A DNA stretch of 64,000 bases from contig NC_092679.1 of NCBI RefSeq assembly GCF_964355755.1, forward strand, positions 16,606,932 through 16,670,931, in the 5' to 3' direction. Of this stretch, positions 31,337 to 44,400 are shown in pieces; position 1 is the first letter of the stretch; every line of letters begins with the position of its first letter. The DNA is from Antedon mediterranea (lineage: Eukaryota; Echinodermata; Crinoidea; Comatulida; Antedonidae). A program made the translations under genes and the position numbers. The notes beneath the pieces are model-generated. The model ran no database searches and had not been told where the DNA came from. It saw nothing but the letters and a program-made list of their open reading frames with translations.

Positions 31337-34300
31337 TATATCATCATTAGTACATGTTCGATCAAGCTACTTAAATTGTTGCGTACATTTATGCGTATCT
31401 AGCAGCTTTATGCACCAAGCACTTTTCCAGTTATTGATAGTTGTTTACCAACGTATTCTTTTAATCAAAGTATGTCAGTGGTTTAATTAAGGGTTAATTG
31501 AATTAACACTCCTAACAATATTTGTTTAGTCTAACTTTGTATAAAGTATTAAGTCAACCATGCATTTAAGATGCTAAGTCTGAATAAAATGTTTTTACTT
31601 CATAAAGTTACGTTATAAGTGGAGAAGTTGTGGAAATAATTGAGTAGGTTATAGATACTAAATAAGTGTAATGATAATTGCTATATTCATAATCAAAAGT
31701 TTAGTATTTCATTATGTGATGCAAAGTTAAGTTTGCTTTTTGCTTGAATTTTCAAGAACATTCTTTTTTCATGAATAATCTTGCTTACTAACACAGTTCA
31801 TGTATGAGAAATCACTGAATGATGTACTGTATATACAGGTAACACAGCACTCACTAAATCTCACTAAAAACAAAACAAGCATTTAGGTAATTAAGTAAGT
31901 GTAGTAAGTCTCTGTATTCGTAAGCTATATTTTATGAAAAATCTTGTATAACGGAGAAACTAATGAATATAAATAATAACATGGCGTTTTATAGCTCCGT
32001 GGTAATATTACATACTTTAAAATAATAATTAGTTATTAACTAGATTTATTGGTGTTTGACTTTGTGCACATTTTTTATTGTGTGATACAGTATTTCACTG
32101 TTTGCTTATTCGACAATCAAATAATGTTTATGATTTTATTTCATATAATTAAAAGTGTAAATATGATTGCTATATTCATAAGTGTTTATTATTTTTATGT
32201 GATAGAAAAAATTAAGGAGTTGATTTGCTTGAGGCAGGATTTTTTAAGAATATGCTCGCCTCCAAAACAGATTTTTAGAAATTGCAATGTCTCTGTGAGA
32301 TTTAGTTAGTATATTTTTAGTATCTTCTGTATATGACGTTTTAGTATAACATTTGCATATGATGGTGGTGGGGTGCTGGCCTTCCAAAACCATTGACTTT
32401 GGTTCAAATCATGTATATCATTTGAAAGTTTTATTAAAGTAAAACAGGAAAAAAAAATATATACTATTTTAGAGTGACACTTATCTGAAATAAGAGGGAG
32501 GTAATAAATAGTTAATAAATGCTTTTAGTTTATGAAAAAGAAAATCTATATTTTTCAAATATGTTATACATAAATTGATATATTTACAATATAGAACTAA
32601 TACATTTTAATTTGTAGCTGATTTGTGTTTATCACAATCTATTTCAAGCCCATAGCCAGGAGGGTTTGGAGGGTCAAATGCACCTTTCCAACTAGCCCTT
32701 TTTCAAAGGAGGTGTTAGAAATAATAATCCTAGCCTAGCTCATCAGTAGTAGTAGGCCCTCCACCCATGGCTGATCCAGTGGGGTAGCACTAGACGCCCA
32801 TTCTCCCCTTTTGGACAGCAACTACTACTTTTTGATATCTGATTTTAACTATTGATAGAAAGATTAAACGAGTACTTACCTTAAGTATGAAGTTTAGTCT
32901 CCATTTCATGAAGTAATGGTAGTTGGTAGAGATTCTAACTGGTATCCCTTGATAATATTAAGCACAATCTGATCAGAAGTGTATTTATTCCACTCTGAAT
33001 CATAGTTTCTTATCTGTCCCCCAATAAACTGATTGGGATTTAAGTATATACTTACCTCGTTAGTTATTTCTTTTCTTGTGTTGACAAAGGAGCTTTGGAC
33101 TTTGTGAACGGTTTCTTGTGGCTTGTCCGCTCCTGAGAGGTTGTCGTAAAAAAAAACCCTAGAGTATCCAATGCCTCTAGCTCCTTCATAAGGGTTAAAC
33201 CGCCAAGTGCCTCTACCTCTGTTAACGACTCTTCCGCTGAATTGAGATTTTCTCTTTTATGTCATTGACTCTTTTTGCCAAATCATCTCCAAATAGCAAT
33301 GTGGAGACCGGTATGGATGACTTACACAGCGCCTGCTTGTATTTTTCATCTAATTCAGGTTTTAAATTCTCACGTCTGATTAGACTTAGTTCAAAGTTGG
33401 TGTATGCCATCAATGCTATTATAGCTTCCTTTGTTGAGGAAGGTTCATTTTCTTGTTGGTTCACCATGGCCGAACTAGCCCCACCATGCTTCTCTTTACG
33501 TTGTATTTTCAAGTCCGATGACTTTGATGCAGCTGAAATATTATCCCATATTATAGGGTTAACCTTTGGTACTACCAAGTTTTCTAGGATGGCTGGTGGT
33601 GGTTATTTATCAATTGTATCATTAATTTGTTCATCTTCCAATTTCTCAGAAATCAGTAAACTAACAGTTTGAGCCAATTCTTTGTTAATATTTGACCCTG
33701 TGGGTCTGGTCGCCTTAAATCTTTTTGATATCTGATTTTAAATATTGATATCATGTTATTGTTATGTTATATGTTATTTCCGTCATTAAAAAAATCTTGG
33801 ATCTGCCTCTGTCTGTCACCCCTCTTACAACAATCCTGGCTACAATCTTGGTACCATCATAGAGATAGCATGTTATAATGAACTAATATCTATTACTACC
33901 TGTGTATGTGAGATGTTATAGTGAACCTATATCTAGTACTATGGTGTCTCTTAGATATGAAGTTATGTGATAGTCACACAATTGCAAATCATATCATTAT
34001 TGCTTATTATATTTCATATTTGAAATTTTCTATGTGTATCCAGCTTCAATGCAGTAATGCATAATTTGTTAAGAATTTGGTGTAGGTCTATTACTAGAGA
34101 GCTAACTTTGGTTATATTGTTTCACTTAAGTGAAAATAGTAAGGTAAAAATAACTAATAAATAGTTAAAAAATATATATGTTTAAGTTGATTCACAATCC
34201 TACAAATATTGTTTTTGTTGTTGTAAGGTACTGTAAGTATTCTGTTCTATTTAATAGGTTATGTTTTCAAATCATATTCATATTTGATAACACAGAGGCG

Positions 34301-34840
34301 CATGAACAATTTTTATGCTGGAGTGTTAAAGTGACAATATTGTGAAAGTTTTAAGGATAACAAATTAAAAACTATGATATTGACCTTCCATTTTGGAAGA
34401 TCTTTACCCTTCTGACTACCAACTTTCCTTGTTTGTTATGTACATAACGTAAAATATGATTAATTTGAGTCTGAGAAAACATAATTTCTATTTATATTTT
34501 ATATGCAAATGACAATAATTGGAAGTAATTTTCCACTGATGAATGAATGGGTTATCTTGGGGCGGTCAAGTTTTTTTCAGAAAGAAAGTCTTTCTCTAAT
34601 CAAATCTTTCATCTAAAATTTTAAAAAGTATATTTTTTTTTTAATGTGGACATATGAAAGGGTAATATTGAGCAGATCTGTGCTGTTTCCTGTATTTAGC
34701 GAGTTCTTTAAGACGCTGCTGCTTTGTATGCATGCTTGATAATACAAAATTAAATGCTACCAACATAGTTGGCTATTTGTAGCAATATTATATGAATATA
34801 TATTCATTATATACAATAAAGTTTGCAAGGTGCATGTAAA
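31337..34840 (+). other. HIF 3' UTR and downstream region
   Basis: Follows the HIF stop codon and is strongly AT-rich. Candidate polyadenylation signals include AATAAA at 31583-31588 and at 34815-34820; the latter is followed by a T-rich stretch. A long 3' UTR with ATTTA motifs is possible. A degenerate retroelement is antisense at about 32860-33720, which argues that the major 3' end lies upstream of it, but the sequence alone does not settle this. Confidence 0.4.
32860..33720 (-). mobile_element. degenerate DIRS-like retrotransposon fragment
   Basis: On the minus strand, 33578-33222 is open for 118 codons with a motif series seen in DIRS-type upstream ORFs: RRENLKPELDEKYKQALC, PVSTLLFGDDLAKRVNDIKE. 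Further along the minus strand (about 33020-32920), after frame breaks, is GGQIRNYDSEW with TSDQIVLNIIKGYQ, the usual sequence just upstream of the DIRS reverse transcriptase. RT core, RNase H and tyrosine recombinase are absent and frames are interrupted, so this is a dead fragment. Assignment is from remembered family patterns only. Confidence 0.6.
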
Positions 34841-35250
34841 TAGTTGTTGCTAAATTTCTTTTTTTGCATTCCTTAAAAATCAATCAATATTTAATTAATT
34901 AAATACATAAACCTATATAATATTCATTAATTATACAAATTAATGAATATACAAATTAATTATGCAAATTAATGAATGTGCAATGAACATTTAATTAATT
35001 AACTTGCACACTGAGGTCATATTTCCTTTACATATTGATTTGTTATTAGCTTATATACTTCTTATTGATTAAAATAATTTGTAACAGTTATAATAATCTT
35101 TAGAATTCTATATAAAAAATGTATATTAAAAACAGTTTGTACGATGATTACTTCAATTTATAGGACGTGGTTTCAGCTTTATAGCCTGCTGCAATAAAAG
35201 AAAAATCGATATTCTTTTCATGCTATACTTTCTGAAGACATTTCACGTCT
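34841..35250. other. AT-rich intergenic sequence
   Basis: Short repeated words TTAATTAATT and AATTAATGAATAT dominate 34880-35010. No gene or recognisable element is seen. Confidence 0.5.
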
Positions 35251-35254
35251 TATC

Positions 35255-35447
35255 AAATTACGTCATGAATATTCATTAGTTACCCAACAACCATCAACAC
35301 AATGCTGTCGTCTGCTTCTGTGCTTGTGAAGAAAACAGTGACACACGATCTTGAAGTTCCGAATTCTTATGTTTATTTATTTATGTTTACGTTCTTAAAT
35401 AACCTACAACGATGCTTGGTAGGTGGTGCATGTAATATACAAACGAT
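35255..35447 (+). promoter_or_regulatory. putative RGS22 promoter with X-box-like and CRE-like sites
   Basis: GTTACCCAACAAC at 35279-35291 fits the RFX X-box pattern (GTNRCC, spacer, RGYAAC) with one mismatch, about 160 bp before the start codon. TACGTCATGA at 35259-35268 is CRE-like. RFX sites near start codons are known for ciliary genes, and RGS22 is reported mainly in testis and ciliated tissue, so the site is plausible. A small upstream ATG frame (35412-35435) precedes the chosen start. Confidence 0.4.
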
Positions 35448-38400
35448 ATGAAAGGTAAGAGATATTTGATTACTTGTTTATCATCTCAATTTCTTAAAGG
35501 GTTTTTGAGATGACTACTTGAGCCCAGCTAACTAAGTTCACCTGCTGAGAAGCCTGGTAACGAAGGATAAGCCTTTCTTCCCCCTGTGTGTAAGTGGGAT
35601 GTAAGTGTGTAGCCTGGTTCAAGCCTACGGTTTTGGTATATAGATTATTAATAGATAAGTAGGACCTACTAGGTCCTTGGTGTAGTTAGGCCTACTTCGA
35701 TTAAAAAAAAATACAATATTAAAATTTATGAGTTTAAATAAAATGCAATTTATTTATTCTGAATATTCAAGGTGGCCAGTCAAAAAAGAGTCTTAAAAAA
35801 AGTAAGAATACGATACATAAAATCCATCAAATTAATAGAATTAAAAATTTTTTTCAAGCAGTTAAATAGTGTACAGCATTTTCTTAATAATAAGCATAAA
35901 TACAATATCAATTAAAGAATCTGTATGATATCAATTTAATTATTGACGGATAATACTTTAGAAGTGAATGTTAATATTATAATTTTACTACAATAAAGGA
36001 TTTAATAGATCCGCCAAGTTGCTTGTAAAATGTAAAATCAGTCACTGAAACCACTTTGTACACACTAAATACAAAAGCATACCAATTTGTTTAAATATGC
36101 CTGTTGCATGTGAGAAATAGAAATTATACATGTCATACTTCACTTGTTATGCTTTACCTTGGAAACGTAAGATAATAGTAAAATATCGTTTAAGTGTTTT
36201 AGTATGTTTGTATAGTTTTGCACTTGTTTGTTTAAATCCTTATCAGCATGGTAGTTTGGTCCACACAACAGTAGAGTCTTACTGTTAGTATGTGTTGTAC
36301 ATTAAGTACATACTTACCGTTTAAAGTATGAAATGCTTGAAATATAACCATTTTTACAATGATTGAATATACTATTGAAGATGATCAGAAGTTTCTTGCT
36401 TGTAAGCTTTTCTTTTATTTCATAATCATATATCAATTTCTTTACTAGCATTTAGTTATTTTGTAATAGTACTGTATATGTATAATTGCTTGGTTAACAG
36501 CCAATCAGCCTTAAACTATACTGTATCTATAAGCAATTGAGGTTTAAAAGGTTTCAACCCTATTTCTATTTCACTCAAGTTTGAATGGTGATTATTTGGT
36601 ATTGGCTAGAAATGTAAATAATTTTGTATGGAACTTTGGTATGGAAGTATACAGTATATGCTACTGTATGTCTGTGTCACGTCAATACAGTGTTGGTACG
36701 GTACAGACGAGTGCAACCACTATTTTGAGCAATGTCCGACTGATTTCAATTAATTACTATTTCTATTTTTTTTTTTACAGTAATTGAAGTCAATAAAGAA
36801 AACTTTGATGCCCTGTTGGCATACGATGATGTCTTTCTGGATTACTTTAATGCTTTCCTCCAACTACCAGTTAGTACATAATATGGTTTTACTCTATAAA
36901 TACTTTTATAATTAGTTAGTTGTTAGTTTGTTCTCTAGAAAAGAGTCTTGACATTAGTATAATCCCATGCTATAATCCCACGACCTACCTTAAACTAAAT
37001 TCAGACTGTTGTAAATCTACTCCAGAGTCCAATGCAATCAGAGCAAGCTTGATTAGGTGTTAGAAAAATTGTTGTTGCACGTGACCAAGCCTCTGTTACC
37101 CTCTGGGCTGTTAGCATTGTTTTGCCAGGGGAGAGGCGGAGGCCTGGGACGGGTGAACAACATTGGTGTTGATCCTTTTTGATTAATCCAAATATGTTCT
37201 AATAATATTAATATTGTTAAAAAAACAATCAAGTGGGGTGGGGGCACCTGTGGGTAATTCTCATAAGGGAGGGGGAAGTGCCCTTTTTTGGGAAAAAAGA
37301 ACCCCCTGTGAAAATCCTGGTTACAGGCTTGATCAGAGTATAGTTTTACCTGCCCAAATTACCAGGCCCCCAGGGACCATACTCTTGTCATAGGGGTTAT
37401 TATATGTACACAATAAGGTACAGTAGACAATGCAAACAGTTTTGTTTATTTTCACAGGCATTCCCACAGCCATTGTATTACAACCGTTTGACTGGATCAT
37501 TCCAGGAGGTTGAAGATGCACCCACTGAAAGGTCACTACCAACCAATGAGCAACCACCTGCTCAGTTGGCACCTATTGACGAGGAGTTGGATAGGATTAT
37601 GGAATGGGCTATCAACGAGAGGCTACCACTTTTTATGAGGTAAATTTGCTGCTCCTTGAAGGGAAGAATGAATGAGGCAGCTAAAGCTCTACCTACACTA
37701 TCAAACTTTATGTGACAAAAAAAATGTGATGTGCCCATATATGATATCACTACCATATTAGGGCATATCGCTACCATATTTGACTAGTTTGATAGTGTAG
37801 ACAGAGCTTTTAAAATATAAAATCAGGTGTTAAGTTTGAGAACTTTTAAAAAAGATCTCAAACTTCACACCTGCATATGGCATTAAAATATGAACACAAA
37901 AAGTTAAAATACAAAGATGCAAGATAATTTGAAATTATCTCTTCTTACGTGTGTTTCACATTTTATTCAGAACAAGACTATTCCTCGAGTACAAGCTATG
38001 TAAATTACTTCTACGACCGCTTGACAACCGTAGCAGTGCCATAAGTCGACAAAGTAGTACTGGAGTACAGGGATACAGTCGTCAAACAACCAGTTATGCT
38101 ACATCCAGTTTGATACAAAGTGCTGTTCCAAGTGTGTATGACAATGAAAGCAATCTCAGCTGGCCTGATCTGGATCATACCGGTTTATTTAAGTATCTTC
38201 GACCAGGCAGTAGATGTCAAAGCTTACCTGCTACATTAGGACTTGGTGCGTTGATAATAATATATGGCATTTATAAGGCGCTCTTCCAAAAAAAAAAGAC
38301 CAGAGCGCCGCGTTAAATACTGAAATGATAAATCTTAAAATTACAATCATTAAAACTTACGATAAAAATTATTAGGCTTAAAATTGCGCAATATCTTAGG

Positions 38401-41400
38401 CAGATCTTATAGAAGGGTGTTTATAGATGCATCAATTTGGATTAAATATATCATCCATGGAAAATATATTTTTTGATTTTGATCACTTTTATTTTTTAAG
38501 GTCAGTACCATCATGGATATATGTCTTCCACGTCTGGTGCAAGAGAAGATGTCTGGCATAGCAGTAATGTAACGCCTAGCAACGAAGTAAAACCATCTCA
38601 AATTAGAAACTTTACCCAGAATATTACAGTTGGTAATGACTTTAAAGAAGGTTACGAGTCTCACAGTCCAAGTAAGTAGTTATGAGAACAATCAATCTTT
38701 ATTCTCATATAATGTATACAATAACATGTGAAAAGGAGCAAAAAAAAAAAAAAAAAAATAGCTTTCACTAATTTGGCACAAATATAAATTAGTCAATAGA
38801 TTGATTGAAAATAAAAAACTTAAAAAAATGATTAAACAAGAGATTTGAAAATGGCAACTTGAATTTAGATAATCAGTAGAATGCCTAGTAAGGGGACACC
38901 TTCAGGATCGAACAAAGTATCCCTTCAATAGGGTTGTTTCCTGAATAGGGGTTGTCCTGCCGCTGTAGTGTTAAAACATATATTTTCCCTACTTTGTTTT
39001 ATTAGAAAGTGCCATATTATTATTAGTTTTGTCTTCTGAATAAGGGTGTCCCAAAATGAGGGATTCTATTGTAATAAGTAAAGTTTTTTTGTCTGTAGGT
39101 AAAAAGAGTTCATTAAAAAGTCCAGGCTTGAAGACAAGTGTGTTGAAAAAGCATGCAACAATTCAGATACCACACAGTACAGAGGAAGAAGACACAGATG
39201 ATGATGATGATAGCTACCAGGAACCAGTACAAAAACGGTTTGTAATTCAAGGCTTTTTGTATTTGTGTATATTCTGAACAGATATTGCCTACTTAGAGAT
39301 GAAATATAAGGGAATGATCATTTTCTTGAGGGAATACATGTTTCATATATATTCATACTGAACAGATTGGTATCGGAGATATATCCTGCCAGAAACCCAG
39401 TGTGGATTTCGTGAAAACTGCAGCACAAATGATATGATTTTTCCTGTGCATCAAATACAAGAAAAGTGTATAGAGCGGAATACACACCAGATAAAATTGT
39501 TTTACACATGTATTTTATATATCGTTTTTTTAAAAAACATCACTGTCAAATATTGTGACTCGTCCATCGTCATCAAACTTGCTGTACACAGACATGCTAT
39601 GAAATTACTTTACATGCAAATAATGTGAAATAGATAAAAGAGTGAGTAGCAAATATTAGGATTAAAGGTTATTATTAACACATTTAAATAATTACTATCT
39701 TTATAGAGTAATGTCAGCACCTTTGAAAAAAGAAGATATTAACCTACTGTCCCCTAACCAGTCCACATATGGTGAGTTCATACAGGAGGTGATTGAAGAC
39801 GATGATGATCAACCTAGCTTGATTGAATACGATGATGAAGATCTGATCACCTATGAGAGAACAGAATCTGAACTGCTTCAAATAGTAGGCAAACATCATA
39901 TAACATTCCAACAACTCAAAGAAGAAATGCTGGGAGGAGTAAGTACTAACATTTCTTTTTTACATTTTTTTTATACACGTGATTGAAAATCCAAATATGG
40001 AGAAATTCTGTCTAAAACCATGTCAGTTTTGTATGATCCTTTGCCCGGATTGGTCCTTGCATTGTGGTCAAGTGAGAACCAAGATATATTGACCAAAATA
40101 AATTGAATTAAGATGTGTTTTTTCTGGCCTTGGATTAGCCCTACTGCTATAATGTAAAGCTCTGTCTACACTATCAAACTAGTTTGATAAAAAAAGTATA
40201 CAGTAGTGATATGCCCAAATATTGTAGTGATATGACATCATCATATCTATATATGGGCACATCACATTTTGTTGTCATGTAAACTTTGATAGTGTAGACA
40301 AAGCTTATTCTCCAAGCCTGTATCCACCTTTTTGCAGATGTGCCCTTTTCAAACTAGAGGCCCTAGCAGTGGAAATAATAGTAACAGGCCTAACTAGCCT
40401 AGCTCATGATGATTTTTCCTCCTTTTTGGAAAATTTCCTTTTGAAACATACTGACATGGTTCACTTGCAGTCGTTAGTAACCATTATATATATATACTGT
40501 CTAATTAAATGTAATTATATTTACAGATGTTCGGTATGGATATGTTCAAGTCTTTCCTTGTTGGTACAGCTGGAGAGAATTTACTTAATTTCTGGTTGGA
40601 CTGTGAACAATATCGTGACAATGTACAAGCATTGGGGAACACAGAAACCGTCATTACAAGATACAGACTATTTAGGTATGACTTCATATTACATTTTATA
40701 AAGACATTTCTTTTCTAATTTGAAAGTGGTACGGTGATACTGTAAACACATCATTAAATTTCGGAAAAATACCGCAAACATCACTTTATTAATAGAGAGA
40801 TTTTGATTTGTGACGAACAAGCTACAGTATGTCATGTAGGTTCATTGTGCACATGCAGAGATAATGAGATGTATGTCCTTGCACCCCACCTTGACACAGA
40901 CTTGATGGTTTCTAGTTGTTCTAGTCGTCACAAATCTAAAAGCTCCTAATGAAGAAACCTTCTTTAACATTCTTAGTAAGGAAACAGGGTTTTGATTAAT
41001 TGTTAATTAATCCTGCAGAGATATTCAAGACAAATATAAATTTAAACTGACCAAAGATGCACAGGAACAGATTCAGATTGCACAGGGTAACGAGGGATTC
41101 AGTGAATCAGTTTACACAAGGACACAGTATGATGTATTGAGAAGGTTACGAATGTACTGGCTCCCACGCTTTCTTATACACCAAGAAAGAATTGCATATT
41201 ACACGTATGTTTCTCAAATGTTATTTATGAATATTTATTTTTATTAATATTATATATTATATATATATTTTTAATATGAAACTTAATTTTTTCCTATTGC
41301 TTTTTTCAAAATAATAGTGTAAAAAAATCCATAAAATTGTTAAAAAAATATGTGGTAATATTTTAATTGTTTGTTTATTTCTTCTTTATATACTGTACCC

Positions 41401-44400
41401 CAGCACACTGCTGGGAGACTATCCCATACTCTCTACCAAGTTCTTAATACATAAACCATAGTGTGAGGAAATTATATTAAAGTACTGTATCTTGCCTAGG
41501 ATCCAAGCAGCAGGCAACAGGTCTTAAACCCATGCCTCTCACATACTCGGTGATGTAGTCACAAGAAATGGTGGTTCGGTTTTCGCAAGAAAAGGGAACA
41601 ATCTCTGTTCAAGCCTCTGGGTTGTCAAAGGCCTCTGTGAATAAGTGGTCAGGTTGAAACCTTGCAAACTGGTGTCTCTACGGCCATGATACTACTACTG
41701 CAGTCCAAGATACATACATTTACATATGGTTTTTATTTTGCATTTCTCTAAACAGACCTGAAAAATTTCAAGAATTGCATGATAAAATGCAAGAGGAGAA
41801 TTATAAGAAATATAAAGTATCATTCTTGCCCTCGATCTCTCTTGTAAACTCTCTGCCAGTCCGCCCTGGATCTTGCTATCGTCTAGCTTCAACTGTCAAA
41901 GACTGGAGTACTATTTCTAAAGCTGGGCGAACTGTGCAGGATGAGGTGCAGCCAGGCCAAGTTGAGGACTTATCACCTAGGAGCATAGTAAGACCAATGT
42001 CAGCAAGATTCAAGATTGGCCTAGAAAATGATCGAGAAGCTGGACGGCCATTCCAGAAATACCTTGAAAGGTGGGTGATAATGAATATGCCTTAAAAAAA
42101 ATTGCCTTTATTTTATTCATCATTGTAATATACTGTGCAAAAGTGTAATAATTAAATTTCTCTTCTTTTAGCAGAAATGCACAAACATTTAATAAATGAT
42201 CATTTGATTTGATTTGATTTGATTGATTATTTGCACACTACAGACTATTTCATGAAAGTTATTCATAGAATACATTTTTCAATTCCTTTTTTTAATTTTA
42301 GACAAAGTGACGTAAGATTATTAGCCAACTTACTGTTTTTGCAAGATGTCACTGACTATGGAGAAGCGGAGGAAAGATCAGCTGATAGATTACTTAGGAT
42401 GAGTCAAGCCTGGCTTATCTTCAACAAGTACATCATTGACGGCTCAGTGTGGGATTTAGGTAGGCTTAAGTCGTGAATGTTGAGTGGTGACTGATATGTC
42501 ACTCAGGGATATTAGGTCTATACATCTACTGCCCTATTTACAATAATTTTCAATCATGGGGATATAGGATGACCCACTAGATTTTGTTATAAATTTTTTA
42601 GTATAATTTGGAGGTGATATAAAAATAATAATAATAATTACCATATTTGTAGCATCCCTTTTTATGAATAATCATGCTCAAAGGCGCTTTACATTATTAC
42701 CCCGGTTATTTTTTGCATCAAAATGTATGGAAACATATTCCCATAATGCAGCTAGTAATCAACGCAAAGTTGTGTCTTGATCTAACCGGTTACCCATTTT
42801 ATATACCTGGGTGGAGAAAGGCAAATGTAAGTAAAGTGTCTTGCCTAAGGATACAAGCAATGCGGCGAGAGTTGGATTCGAACCACAGTCTCACAATCAG
42901 TAATCCAACGTCCAACACTGCGCCACACAGAGTGAATGTTAAAGGCATGTAATTGTACCGTAATATTAAGTAGTTTGTTTTATTACTTAATATTTACTAA
43001 AATACAGTATATGATTTAAAAAAAGGTAAAAACGAATTAATTTTACAATTTTTTTTAGATTTGAATTCTTCTGAACGGAATAAACTCCATCACAAACTTC
43101 TGACAGCCAGTGATTTTGTTGCGGTGAAAGCCTTTGAGAAGATTAAAGAAAAAGTGATGAAAAAATTACACCGGGAATGGCTCCGATATCTTCATCAAGA
43201 TCTCAAGACATTTTTAGAGTAATTATCACTTAAATTATTGTTATGTCCATTACACTGTTTTTTTCTTTAATAATGAAAACGTTCTTAACCTTTTCTTTTA
43301 TTTGCAATTTTGACATCTGTTTTTCTTTTTAATTTAAAGAAAATAAGAAACTTATTAAAATCTTCATTAAGCCGCCATCAGTTGTATAACTTTAATTTTT
43401 AACGTCATTTTTTTCAGATGTAGAGCAAGACAAGAAGATTTGCTAACTCAATCACGTAGTTCGAGTGATAATTCAACCAGTTCACCAGATGAGTTCACAG
43501 GAAAGACACCATTAAAACCAATAAAACCAAGGGACAGAAGAACACATAAGACAAATAGGTACGGTAGTAGTCACATTTGTTATTTAATATTCAATATCAC
43601 CAATAAAACCAGGGGACAGAAGAACACATAAGACAAATAGGTACAGTAGTAGTCACATTTGTTATTTAATATTCAATATCACCAATAAAACCAGGGGACA
43701 GAAGAACACATAAGACAAATAGGTACGGTAGTAGTCACATTTGTTATTTAATATTCAATATCACCAATAAAACCAGGGGACAGAAGAACACATAAGACAA
43801 ATAGGTACGGTAGTAGTCACATTTGTTATTTAATATTCAATATCACCAATAAAACCAGGGGACAGAAGAACACATAAGACAAATAGGTACGGTAGTAGTC
43901 ACATTTGTTATTTAATATTCAATATCACCAATAAAACCAGGGGACAGAAGAACACATAAGACAAATAGGTACGGTAGTAGTCACATTTGTTATTAAATAT
44001 TCAATATCACCAATAAAACCAGAGGACAGAAGAACACATAAGACAAATAGGTACGGTAGTAGTCACATTTGTTATTTAATATTCAATATCACCAATAAAA
44101 CCAGGGGACAGAAGAACACATAAGACAAATAGGTACGGTAGTAGTCACATTTGTTATTTAATATTCAATATCACCAATAAAACCAGGGGACAGAAGAATA
44201 CATAAGACAAATAGGTACGGTAGTAGTCACATTTGTTATTTAATATTCAATATCACCTATTGTAATTTCATAATCTTGTAATGTGAAACTATATAAAAAT
44301 ATCTTGTAGATGGAGGGTTAAGGATGAAAATTGTTGTTATAAGCTTCTCCTTCATAGTTACAGGCTTGTTTCTCAACTTAATCCTTTGTTTAACCTCTAT

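Noticed and set aside
33259-33672. Plus-strand frame of 137 codons
   Set aside because: Antisense of the DIRS-like fragment; the minus frame carries the recognisable motifs.
43513-44257. CRISPR-like array
   Set aside because: Head-to-tail 82-bp units without unique spacers, in an animal gene.
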